Shown one piece after another: positions 16,455 to 25,143 of a stretch of DNA of 64,000 bases. The DNA comes from Gammaproteobacteria bacterium. GTDB taxonomy: Bacteria; Pseudomonadota; Gammaproteobacteria; Pseudomonadales; Azotimanducaceae. Position 1 is the stretch's first letter, and each line of letters begins with the position of its first letter. The notes under the pieces were generated by a model, which saw only the letters and a list, made by a program, of their open reading frames with translations, was not told where the DNA came from and made no database searches. The position numbers and the translations under genes were made by a program. Location: contig JAPOWH010000015.1 in assembly GCA_026707735.1 (NCBI GenBank), positions 29,660 to 93,659 of the forward strand, given 5' to 3'.

Positions 16455-17873
16455 GTGGGAGACGAAATCAGCGTTCGACATTTCGAGGCCGTTGACTACA
16501 GCCGGTTCCGCCGCTTATTGGAAGAGGAAACCGACCACGTTACAAGATTATTTGAAAACAATGGGTTCAGTACCCGTGGCGACATCGTGGGCTTCGAGCT
16601 GGAAGCCTGCATTGTGGACGAGACTGGTCATCCGAAAGGCATCAACAAGGACATTCTCGAAACCATTGACAACCCTCTGGTTGTTCCTGAGCTGTCGGAG
16701 TTCAATGTCGAACTCAATGGCAGCCCTTGCTCGCTGACCGGCAGAGTATTCTCGCGCTTGCACGATGAGCTAAATACCACCTGGACCGCGTGCCAATCAA
16801 CAGCACAGGCCAATAACAGCAAGCTCGTGCAGGTCGGCATTCTTCCGACAATGCGACGGGACCTGCTCAATTCCACACACATGACTGACATGGTTCGCTA
16901 CAAGGCTCTCAATGATCGGATCATTGGCATGCGCGACGGCGCGGATATCAAACTCGAAATTGAGGGGCGTGAGAAGCTAACGCTAACACACGAGGACGTA
17001 ATGTTGGAGGCCGCAACAACGAGCTTTCAAATCCATCTGCAATGCAAGCCACACAGAGCGGTAAGGGACTTCAATGCCGCCATAGCACTATCAGCACCGA
17101 TGGTAGCCCTCAGCGCAAACTCGCCTTACCTATTTGGACGAGATCTGTGGGCCGAAACACGCATTCCACTGTTCGAACAGGCGATTGACATCGGCGAGCG
17201 GCATCTGCAGCGCGTAATTTTCGGATCGAGCTATGCTCAGGACTCATTGTGTGAAATTTTCGCTGAGAATAGACTAAGCCACTCAATTCTTCTGCCGTTC
17301 GTTCAACCAGAACCGATAAACAAGTACGCTCATCTGCGCTTTCAAAACGGAACCATTTGGCGGTGGAATCGACCCTTAATCGGGTTTGACTATGACGGAC
17401 AACCCCATTTGCGGATCGAGCACCGCGTTGTGCCAGCAGGACCTTCCATTGTTGATTGCGTAGCCAACTGTGCAGCATTTGTAGGATTTGTTAGAGCAAT
17501 GTCTCGTCTTCCCTACCCGATTGAATCCAAGATTCCGTTTCAATCCGCGCGCGAAAATTTTTACACCGCGGCAAAACTTGGTTTGGATGCATCCATCGTG
17601 TGGACCGATGGCAAACAGGTGCCAGTCAAGGAACTCATCTTGGAAGACTTGCTTCCACGTGCAAACGAAGCATTATTGGCCGAAGAGGTCCCCGAAGAGG
17701 AGATCGAAAGGTTCTTAGGAATTATTCGCGACCGCGTGAGTTCTGGTCAGAACGGTGCAACTTGGCAACGCAAGTGGGTCGATACTCACGGTCCAGATCT
17801 AGCGTTGCTCACTCGTGCATATGGGGAACGACAGGAATCCAATGAACCTGTTCACACTTGGGACACGAAATGA
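16455..17873 (+). CDS. Glutamate-cysteine ligase family 2 (GCS2-like carboxylate-amine ligase)
   Basis: Member of the GCS2/YbdK ATP-grasp-like ligase family, which joins a carboxylate (often the gamma-carboxyl of Glu) to an amine. Visible family features are VGFELEACIVDE (the FGVELE-type metal site), VELNGSPCSLTG, SFQIHLQCKP and a C-terminal RIEHRVVPAGPSIVDCVANC. 472 residues, longer than YbdK (372). The GTG start at 16455 has GGAGG six bases upstream. The stop overlaps the next gene's ATG (ATGA), so ligase and deacylase are translationally coupled. The true substrates cannot be read from sequence; genuine glutathione synthesis is possible but not shown. Confidence 0.8.
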   Translation: MGDEISVRHFEAVDYSRFRRLLEEETDHVTRLFENNGFSTRGDIVGFELEACIVDETGHPKGINKDILETIDNPLVVPELSEFNVELNGSPCSLTGRVFSRLHDELNTTWTACQSTAQANNSKLVQVGILPTMRRDLLNSTHMTDMVRYKALNDRIIGMRDGADIKLEIEGREKLTLTHEDVMLEAATTSFQIHLQCKPHRAVRDFNAAIALSAPMVALSANSPYLFGRDLWAETRIPLFEQAIDIGERHLQRVIFGSSYAQDSLCEIFAENRLSHSILLPFVQPEPINKYAHLRFQNGTIWRWNRPLIGFDYDGQPHLRIEHRVVPAGPSIVDCVANCAAFVGFVRAMSRLPYPIESKIPFQSARENFYTAAKLGLDASIVWTDGKQVPVKELILEDLLPRANEALLAEEVPEEEIERFLGIIRDRVSSGQNGATWQRKWVDTHGPDLALLTRAYGERQESNEPVHTWDTK

Positions 17874-18874
17874 AGCTGCGAAAGGAGACTTCGCTCGATC
17901 CAGAAATACTGGATTTCCATGCTTCCGATCTGTCGAGCGTTTTCGAAGGACCCACGCTGTTCGACCTCAGAAATCCGAATGTGCCTCCCGTCTTTGTATC
18001 GGTGCTGCTCCACGGGAACGAGATTTCCGGTTGGGACGCTCTTCGCTCACTACTCAAAGAGCAACTCCAAGCTGGCGAGTCCGCATCGATGTACATCTTG
18101 ATCGGCAACGTTCAAGCCGCCAGTCAGAATGTTCGAGCTCTTGACGAACAGCCGGACTTCAACCGCATTTGGCAGGGCAACCACCCAACGGAGTCCGACT
18201 GGACTCAGGATGTAATCGCGGAGGTTGCGTCTGGCGAGCCATGGTTTGCTCTCGACATCCACAACAACACCTGCCCAAATCCCCATCACTCGGTAATCAC
18301 CGATATGGATCCAGCCACTCTTTCTGTCGCAAGAGAATTCAGCGACATTGCCATCTTCGCGGCTCAGCCCCCGGGAGTACTGTCGCGACGATGTTCTCAG
18401 TTTTGCACGGCAATTACCATCGAAGTCGGTACCCCCTGGGAACTAGAAAGTGCTGCACGAGCAAAAGCGTTCCTATCCTCGCTGATCAAACGAGGAAGCC
18501 TACCCACAACTAGTGGGGAAGACCTGCGCATCTATCGCAACAACATTAGGGTAGTGATCGAAAAGGCGCACGAAAAGAAGGATTGGCAGGTTCCAAACTT
18601 CACCCCGGATCTAAATCAGTGGAACTTCACGACATTGGAGAAAGGCACGTCCATTGCGCAATTGAAACCGGGTGGAGGCAGACTCGTCGCTCACGACGAC
18701 CATATGCACGACGTCACGAATGAATTCTTGGAATACAAGGGCGACGAGGTACTGCTAGCGCGCGACGTAATCATGTCCATGTACACCGAGGACCCGCGCA
18801 TTGCGTTACAGGACTGTGTGTGCTATTTCCTCGAACCGTGGGACTTCAGTGATCAGGAGCTAGCTGCTTCCTAG
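17870..18874 (+). CDS. Succinylglutamate desuccinylase/aspartoacylase-family (M14) hydrolase
   Basis: Zinc-dependent deacylase/carboxypeptidase of the AstE/ASPA family. The zinc-site pattern is visible: VSVLLHGNEISGWDALRSL (HGxE), then ALDIHNNTCPNPHH (DxHNN with the third zinc His). The expected catalytic Glu follows in TIEVGTPWE. 334 residues from ATG 17870, which overlaps the ligase stop by 4 bases. The coupling suggests that the hydrolase acts on the same amide type the ligase makes, or removes an acyl group before ligation. Ends 17 bases from selD, which converges on it. Confidence 0.82.
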   Translation: MKLRKETSLDPEILDFHASDLSSVFEGPTLFDLRNPNVPPVFVSVLLHGNEISGWDALRSLLKEQLQAGESASMYILIGNVQAASQNVRALDEQPDFNRIWQGNHPTESDWTQDVIAEVASGEPWFALDIHNNTCPNPHHSVITDMDPATLSVAREFSDIAIFAAQPPGVLSRRCSQFCTAITIEVGTPWELESAARAKAFLSSLIKRGSLPTTSGEDLRIYRNNIRVVIEKAHEKKDWQVPNFTPDLNQWNFTTLEKGTSIAQLKPGGGRLVAHDDHMHDVTNEFLEYKGDEVLLARDVIMSMYTEDPRIALQDCVCYFLEPWDFSDQELAAS

Positions 18875-18891
18875 ATTCACGTTGTCAAAGG

Positions 18892-21081
18892 CTACGCAGC
18901 GTTCCGAACCAGACTTAGTTTTTGTTCGGCGCATGAGACTCCAATTTGACAAGCGTCACCAAAGCCTGCATTTTTCAGATCGCTAATGCACTGATACACG
19001 CGAGCATGCGGAATTGCGGCAACCAACCCTCCGCAAGTCTGTGGATCCACCAATGGAACAAGCTCTTCTTGCGAAATTTCGCCTCCGTTTTCGAAGTCGT
19101 TGAGTGCTTGTGCATTGTTTTCATGCAGTGAGCTTCTGACATTGCTTTGAACCGCGTCCGCCACCCCGGGCAACGTGGGTATTTGATCAACAAAGAGCTC
19201 TATCCCCACGCTCGAGTGTTTGGCAAGAACTGACAAGTGCCCTAGCAAGCCAAAACCTGTAACGTCGGTCATCGCGCTCGGACTATTGGCAAGAAATATG
19301 TCAGCTGCTACAGCATTGGATTGATCCATAACAGTCACAGCGGAAACTAATTCCCGAGCCGTTGTGGTTCCACGCATGACTCCAGCGAGAAGCAGCCCGG
19401 TGCCCAATGGCTTAGTTAGAACCAACGCGTGATCGGGTTCCATTGACGAGTTGCGAATGGGTTCGGAGGGAGCCGTACCAGTGACCGCGAATCCAAGAGA
19501 CAGCTCACTTCCTTCAGCCGAATGACCACCTACGAGCTTGACGTTAGCTTCGCGAAACGCCGCAACGGCACCCGACATGGACTGGAACAACTCTTCCTGC
19601 ATCATGGTCTGCGACATCAAAGGGACCGTTACCACAGCAAGCGCTATTCTCGGCTTCGACCCCATTGCGTACAGATCGTTTAGCGCGTGATTTGCAGCAA
19701 TCCTCCCAAACTGATAGGGGTCCGTGATCATGGCACGAAAGCTGTCGCATGTCGTAACTAGACTTGACGAATTCCAGTCAATCACTGCAGCGTCGTCGCC
19801 AATTCCCTCAATGAACTCGCTGTCAGGTCCGAGGTTCAGGCGACGCAAGACCTGTTCCAGCAAGTCAGCCCCCAATTTTGATCCACATCCGCCGCATCGA
19901 AGCTGTTTGGGCTGTTCCTCAGCAATTCGCGGGGGAAGCCTGCGACTGCGACCCAATTTCATAATGGGAACATCGGAAAAACGCGTCATGAATTTCCGAT
20001 CGATCCAATCCTTCCAAATGGCGATCGGTTTTGATTTGAGGGTGAACGGGCCTTTGGATGCAACGGCGCGATCACGTGGCAGCCGCAGAATCGCCATAGC
20101 AAGCCGTTGCGCACGAAAGTTGCGCAATCGCCTACCTCTTAAGGCTGCCCGGGTGTTGCGAGCCAAAAGCGGACCCTCGCGGACGGCGTACACACCCGAC
20201 TTGGGCCTTTCCTGACCATCTAGACAAACTATGTCCCCTGCAGCAAACACATTGGGGTGTGAAACACTTTGAAGCTGCTTGTTGACACGCAGAAATCCGC
20301 CTTCGTCCACGGCAAATCCTGATTCGCGAATCCAATCCGGCGCTTCCACGCCTGCAACCCACAGAACGCAATCCGAGTCGAGACTTCGTCCGTCCTGCGC
20401 TATCACCGCGTCGCTTGTTGCATCCACGACATTGAAGTCGCACGAAACGGTGATATTGTTCCGACGCAACTCTCGATCAACTGTCCGGCGGAGGAATCGA
20501 TTGTGTTCCTTTAGCAGGTAGTCGTTAGCTGAGACTAGGTGGATGTCAAATGCATTCCCGTAGCATTCCCTTACCGCCAGCGCAACTTCTACGCTGCCGG
20601 GACCTCCACCAACGACCGTAAGTCGGCATCCCGTACCCGACCCGTGTTCTTTGGTGACACGCTCCCACGCGGGGATGAATCGCCCGATTGGCTTGACGGG
20701 GATCACCAACTCGTGGTTTTGAAATTTCTTTCCCGGCGCGCCTCCCGTATTCAACGCGAGTACGTCAAATCGAAGGTCCGGTCTCGAGCGAAATCTTAGT
20801 GTCTGCTCATCCAAGTCGACGCATGTAACTTCGTCCGGAATAAACCGTGCGTTGGCAAACGACGAGAGTTTCAATACATCTATGTGGATCTCGTCCCAGC
20901 TATATTTTCCTGCCAAGTAGCCAGGGAGCATGCCAGAGTACGGAGTGTGAGGCTCTCGCGCCACCACGGTTACACGGACGCCAGGTTCGGGCTTCATTCC
21001 GTAGCGGCGCAACACTTCGACGTTTGAGTGCCCTCCACCAAGAATCACAAGGTCTCGAACATAGGGAACTTCGGGAAACAT
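18892..21081 (-). CDS. selD: Two-domain selenophosphate synthetase (NDH-like oxidoreductase fused to SelD)
   Basis: SelD makes selenophosphate from selenide and ATP, the selenium donor for tRNA-Sec and for 2-selenouridine. Residues 1-370 are a pyridine-nucleotide-disulfide oxidoreductase domain with FAD motif LVILGGGHSNVEVLRRYG, second nucleotide site TVVGGGPGSVEVALAV and VFAAGDIVCLD. Residues 385-729 are SelD: LRCGGCGSKLGADLL with catalytic Cys399 (Cys, not Sec), the metal-binding GIGDDAAVIDW, and VGGHSAEGSELSLGFAVTG. This fusion is a known architecture and may couple reduction of a selenium compound to SelD. The partner selC lies 3.5 kb away. No SD is obvious before ATG 21081. Confidence 0.95.
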   Translation of the reverse strand: MFPEVPYVRDLVILGGGHSNVEVLRRYGMKPEPGVRVTVVAREPHTPYSGMLPGYLAGKYSWDEIHIDVLKLSSFANARFIPDEVTCVDLDEQTLRFRSRPDLRFDVLALNTGGAPGKKFQNHELVIPVKPIGRFIPAWERVTKEHGSGTGCRLTVVGGGPGSVEVALAVRECYGNAFDIHLVSANDYLLKEHNRFLRRTVDRELRRNNITVSCDFNVVDATSDAVIAQDGRSLDSDCVLWVAGVEAPDWIRESGFAVDEGGFLRVNKQLQSVSHPNVFAAGDIVCLDGQERPKSGVYAVREGPLLARNTRAALRGRRLRNFRAQRLAMAILRLPRDRAVASKGPFTLKSKPIAIWKDWIDRKFMTRFSDVPIMKLGRSRRLPPRIAEEQPKQLRCGGCGSKLGADLLEQVLRRLNLGPDSEFIEGIGDDAAVIDWNSSSLVTTCDSFRAMITDPYQFGRIAANHALNDLYAMGSKPRIALAVVTVPLMSQTMMQEELFQSMSGAVAAFREANVKLVGGHSAEGSELSLGFAVTGTAPSEPIRNSSMEPDHALVLTKPLGTGLLLAGVMRGTTTARELVSAVTVMDQSNAVAADIFLANSPSAMTDVTGFGLLGHLSVLAKHSSVGIELFVDQIPTLPGVADAVQSNVRSSLHENNAQALNDFENGGEISQEELVPLVDPQTCGGLVAAIPHARVYQCISDLKNAGFGDACQIGVSCAEQKLSLVRNAA

Positions 21082-21205
21082 CGAAACGTTGTCCGGTGAC
21101 GGACAATCCTAAGTATGTGACCTAACGGTGGTGGTGCGCCGTTTCAAAAGCGATCAACACAACAAGCTTGGTTTCGGCGACTCCCACAAAACGCGGAGTA
21201 TCGTC

Positions 21206-23131
21206 TCATCGATTCGTTGGATCCATGGCCGCAACAAATTCATCGAGCTCGAGACCGCCACTTTCGTTCTCATCCAGAGAAGCGAAATTTTCTCGAATGA
21301 AAGTAGCCCAACGTCCAGGAATCTCCTCTTGAACGAGTTTTCCATCGATGTCCCGATCCAAGAAGCCAAACGACTGAGAAAGTCGCATCCGCTGACCTTC
21401 GTTTATCTGGTTCTCGACTGTTTCACCATCCCAGGTATAAACGAAGCTCCCGTAGAGCATTTCATCCCACGACTGTTGCCCCCAACGGACTGCCCGATTT
21501 GGATCGGGATTTCCTGGGTTTTGCTTGGAATTGTCGTAGGTGGTTTGATGGTGTAAGCGAGAACCCGCGGGCACGGCCACCGGTTCAACGAATTCATAGC
21601 TTGTTTGCCAATTGAAGTCGTAGTTGGGAACAGACAGCAGCAATTCCTTTCGTCCATCTGGATATTCGAGTGTATAGCTCGAATTCTTGCCTCGATAGTG
21701 TGAATGAGGTAGCAGCGAATAGAGCGTAGCGTCTCTGGGGAACGTCAAGTACGACCGCACCAAATGGTCCTTCGTGTTCGAAGGAATTTCGAAGATGGTG
21801 TTCAAGACTACGCCGGAACGCTTGATGGTCTCTGGCGGCTCCTCGAAGAAGTACAAACCCACACGCGTTACGTCCGTGACGGCTTTTCCAATAGGAGTGT
21901 AGTGCATCTGGGCACGAAACTTTGTGCCGGCACGCACCAAAATCCCCGCGTTTTCTGGTCCGCTCACTCCACTAGCCTCCGTACCAGGTGCATAGCCGCC
22001 CATGAATTGGCTAAAAAGCGCCCCGCGGGCCGGGCCGGCATTAGCGTTTACCGTGCCCATGAGAACATGGTGCAAAACACGTGAATCGCCGGGCACAACG
22101 GTCAGTGCCTGCAACCAGGCATCCTCTTCCATGTTGTTGTCTACGGTGAAGTATTGGTACTCGACCACGCCCGTTGCGGGCACTTCGTAGGCTGGGAACT
22201 CGATGACGTAGTCCGGAGGTCCCAATGGCCAATCTTCCGCGGGTTGTGAACGTTCCAACAGAGGATCAGGACCTGATCCGCGTGGTGCGCCTGCCTCGAT
22301 CCATCGCACGATGAGCTGTCGTTCCTCTGGCGTGATGTTGCGGTCATTCTTCCACTGCCCTACATGTGGGTCCGCGTGCCATGGAGGCATCCGCTGCTCC
22401 CGCAGCACTTGCCGCATCATTGGAGCAAAGCCGCGTACCATCTCATAGTTCTCCATAGCCCAAGGACCAATGCCTCCCTTGACATGGCACCCACCACAGT
22501 TTTCCAGAAGCAGCGGCGCTATCTGCTCCGAGTAGGAGATTTCCGTGTCGTTTGTCCGATCTGGGAAGTTGATCAGGCAGCCCTTGGTGGCTACTTCTCG
22601 ATATTCGACTGTCTCTCCACCTAGCATGGCATCCAAAACGTCGGCTACATAGTGCTCGCTAGCTTCGGCTTTTTGCCGTTCGTATTCAAGACGATCGTTG
22701 ATGGGACCGCGATACTTCAACGTCCAGTTCGAGGGGTCAATGACAAGTACTTCCGCGGTTCGAGTCAACCCAAGTCCCATTCCAACGATCTGGGACTCGT
22801 CATCGAGTATGGGGAAGTCGATTTCCCATTCCTTAGCTTCCTCTTGAATAGTCGTGCGATTGTCGTGGCTGACTGGATTCAGAAGCAGAAAATGAACGTC
22901 ATTCTCGGCAAACTGATCCCTAAGTTCGCGGAAATCTGGCAGAGCATTTCGCACGATCGGGCAACCGTTGCCATGGATCATGATTACTACGGCGTCGGAA
23001 TCCGACAAGTAGTACAGCTTGTGCGCGTCGCCGCGGTGGTCAAGCAAAGTGAAGTTGTCTACCCCTGCGACCGCAAAACTAGAAGCGGAAAAAAGCACTA
23101 ACACGAGCGCTGATTGAAGCACCTTTGACAC
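21206..23131 (-). CDS. Secreted fusion: redoxin, c-type heme, copper monooxygenase fold, EF-hands
   Basis: 641-residue exported multidomain protein. Order of parts: signal peptide (LQSALVLVLFSASSFAVAG); thioredoxin/AhpC-like domain (30-190) with HGNGCPIVRNALPDF and a single candidate catalytic Cys57; a heme c motif CGGCH in LLLENCGGCHVKGGIGPW; a domain like the C-terminal half of copper type II ascorbate-dependent monooxygenases with RVLHHVLMG, AQMHYTP and LLPHSHYRGK histidines; and two EF-hand loops at the C-terminus (DRDIDGKLVQEE, DENESGGLELDE). I place the start at GTG 23131, five bases after AGGAA. It stands alone, divergent from nothing obvious. Substrate unknown; redox chemistry in the periplasm is the inference. 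Confidence 0.8.
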   Translation of the reverse strand: MSKVLQSALVLVLFSASSFAVAGVDNFTLLDHRGDAHKLYYLSDSDAVVIMIHGNGCPIVRNALPDFRELRDQFAENDVHFLLLNPVSHDNRTTIQEEAKEWEIDFPILDDESQIVGMGLGLTRTAEVLVIDPSNWTLKYRGPINDRLEYERQKAEASEHYVADVLDAMLGGETVEYREVATKGCLINFPDRTNDTEISYSEQIAPLLLENCGGCHVKGGIGPWAMENYEMVRGFAPMMRQVLREQRMPPWHADPHVGQWKNDRNITPEERQLIVRWIEAGAPRGSGPDPLLERSQPAEDWPLGPPDYVIEFPAYEVPATGVVEYQYFTVDNNMEEDAWLQALTVVPGDSRVLHHVLMGTVNANAGPARGALFSQFMGGYAPGTEASGVSGPENAGILVRAGTKFRAQMHYTPIGKAVTDVTRVGLYFFEEPPETIKRSGVVLNTIFEIPSNTKDHLVRSYLTFPRDATLYSLLPHSHYRGKNSSYTLEYPDGRKELLLSVPNYDFNWQTSYEFVEPVAVPAGSRLHHQTTYDNSKQNPGNPDPNRAVRWGQQSWDEMLYGSFVYTWDGETVENQINEGQRMRLSQSFGFLDRDIDGKLVQEEIPGRWATFIRENFASLDENESGGLELDEFVAAMDPTNR

Positions 23132-23303
23132 CACGGTTCCTGCGCCATGAATTGGATTTGTATGATAGCAATTGCGTCCGTGCAACTAGCGAATTGAGAG
23201 CGACGCACGAGCGTTCGCGTCGTCGGTGCTGTTGCTGTTGGAACGAGCTCTATAACACGCCTAAGAGACCGCGATTCCGCGCCAGTAGCGGAGTAGTCTT
23301 CAA

Positions 23304-24455
23304 CTATTGGATCAGTTCGTTTCCCCAGAGATTTTTGAGGAATTTCACTATCGGAAACAACCTAACTGTGTCCCAACGTTCCTCTCTTGAGCCGGTGTAG
23401 ACTCCGATTCGATCAAACGCCGATTGCGGAGGCAGCAGTGCCGCTAGACGATTGAATCCTCGGTTGAACTTGTTAGACCAGCGACCAGCTGCCTTGACTT
23501 CTATTCCAATGTAGCGGTCACGCGATTCGAGCACGAAATCCACCTCCGCGCCGTCGTAGGAACGCCAATAGTGCAGGGGGTAGTGGAGATTTGAATAAGA
23601 CAAATATGCACGCAACTCATGGAATATAAAAGTTTCCAAAAGAAATCCACTCTCCTCTGGAGCGGGAGGATAAGGAAGCCTGTTGGACAATCCGCGCACG
23701 ATTCCAGTGTCGCAAAAGTAGAACTTGCTCTGGTGAAGTTGCCTATTGCTTGATTTCAGTTTCCAAGGAGTAAGCCAACTGCCTATTAGCGTGTCAATCA
23801 AAATCTCGAAATGTGTGTTTACAGTCTTTCGGTTCGTGCCGGTGTCGCGCGCAATCGAAGTGATATTCGTGGGTTGAGCATTTTGCCTCGCCGCAACTTC
23901 AAGGAATCGTGCGAACCTCCCTACATCACGAACAAGGGCTTCTGCAATCACTTCTTGGGCTAGATACGTCTCGACATACGAGCGTAGGTAATCTGTGGGG
24001 TTTGCCCGGTTCAGCGCCTCGGGCAGTGTGCCATATTGCAGCGTTCGATCAAGTTCAAGACTATATTCGAGCTCCGGTGATGTGAGAGGAAACATCGTGC
24101 GCGTGAGTGCACGCCCTCCAAGTAGATTGACGCCGCCGCGCCGTAGCTTGCGTGCGCTAGACCCCGTCATAATGACATTCGCTTGTCGATCTTCGATCAA
24201 TCGGTGAATCTCGTTCAATAAGGCGGGCGCACGTTGAATTTCGTCTATGACTATCCAACTATGCCTTGGTCTAGCGGATATCTCGCGGTAAAGGCTGTTT
24301 GGGTCTCTCGAGAGATCTAGGTACAAGCTGGTATCCAAGAGATCGTAGTAGGTCGCATCGGGAAATCGCGACCGAGCCCACGTGGACTTCCCGACCGCTC
24401 TCGGGCCAAAGACAAACGCAGACTGTTGGGGACTCTTCAGTAATCTTGTATACAT
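23304..24455 (-). CDS. AAA-type ATPase with C-terminal DUF4143
   Basis: Family of solitary ATPases, common and mobile in bacteria and archaea, function unclear. Walker A GPRAVGKSTWARSRF, Walker B IVIDEIQRAPALL, sensor-like MTGSSARKL, a winged-helix-like middle (TNITSIARDTGTNRKTVNTHF), and a C-terminal DUF4143 nuclease-like part (GFLLETFIFHELRAYL, YDGAEVDFVLESRDRYIGIEVK, matching the E..D..E.K pattern of a PD-(D/E)XK fold). 383 residues from ATG 24455; a TTG nine bases upstream is the other start. The gene sits alone beside an AT-rich stretch (24450-24530), which suggests acquisition by transfer. Confidence 0.85.
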   Translation of the reverse strand: MYTRLLKSPQQSAFVFGPRAVGKSTWARSRFPDATYYDLLDTSLYLDLSRDPNSLYREISARPRHSWIVIDEIQRAPALLNEIHRLIEDRQANVIMTGSSARKLRRGGVNLLGGRALTRTMFPLTSPELEYSLELDRTLQYGTLPEALNRANPTDYLRSYVETYLAQEVIAEALVRDVGRFARFLEVAARQNAQPTNITSIARDTGTNRKTVNTHFEILIDTLIGSWLTPWKLKSSNRQLHQSKFYFCDTGIVRGLSNRLPYPPAPEESGFLLETFIFHELRAYLSYSNLHYPLHYWRSYDGAEVDFVLESRDRYIGIEVKAAGRWSNKFNRGFNRLAALLPPQSAFDRIGVYTGSREERWDTVRLFPIVKFLKNLWGNELIQ

Positions 24456-24746
24456 AGGTAACAATTTTACGTGAAAAATGTATACCTATATTCCATTTAT
24501 TACATATTGGAAATGATAGTTTGGTTTTGGAACGGGTCTTCCAAGTACCCGCTGCAATTGGGTGAAGAATTGCGATGGATGCCGGCAATCTACCGAAAGA
24601 CCGCGACAGTTTGAAGTTGGTTCATTAGATTGGAGTATGAATTGCAAAGGCAAGTGCCAACGAATGATTGGTACTAGTTAGTAGAATCACCAAATGTGCG
24701 TTACTCTATTGCGCTCTTTACGCAATTGATGGGATTGAGGGGAAAA

Positions 24747-24980
24747 ATGCAATCAGCTAGACTTCGAATTGCAGGATCATTGGTGCTCTTGGGGCTTTGT
24801 GTTGGGACTATGGGCGGATGCGCCCTAATGATTCGCGACTGTAGTGCGCCGCAAGGCACAGTCGACACAGACGCCAACATTGCTAACTACTCGTCCGACA
24901 GTTCTACGAACGCAGAGCGTCAACGCTCAGAAGTCACCACCGCAGTTTTAGATGCGCAGAGCGTGCCGGTAGAGCCCTAA
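24747..24980 (+). CDS. Small lipoprotein, unrecognised
   Basis: 77 residues from ATG 24747, which has GAGGGG five bases upstream; the frame is open further upstream but that start is poor. The product has a signal peptide (RLRIAGSLVLLGLCVGT) ending in the lipobox MGGC, then a short polar tail rich in Ser, Thr, Asn and Asp with one more cysteine (MIRDCSAPQG). No family recognised. It stands alone, ahead of the secreted-protein operon, from which it is separated by about 160 bases. Confidence 0.6.
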   Translation: MQSARLRIAGSLVLLGLCVGTMGGCALMIRDCSAPQGTVDTDANIANYSSDSSTNAERQRSEVTTAVLDAQSVPVEP

Positions 24981-25143
24981 AAAATCGACGCCCGCTTTCG
25001 CTTGCGAACACCGAGACGACAGCCAACCAGCCCTTGTCACCCTGAGCATTGTGCTCTAAGCCAAGTAAACTTACACGTGGTGCCAAAGCAATACGCACCC
25101 GCCAATGGCTGTGCGTAGTCGAAGCTGCAATCGAGGAATCAAC

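Noticed and set aside
21206..23131. Selenoprotein candidate (redoxin with a single Cys)
   Set aside because: The redox position is an ordinary Cys codon and no in-frame TGA occurs within the gene.
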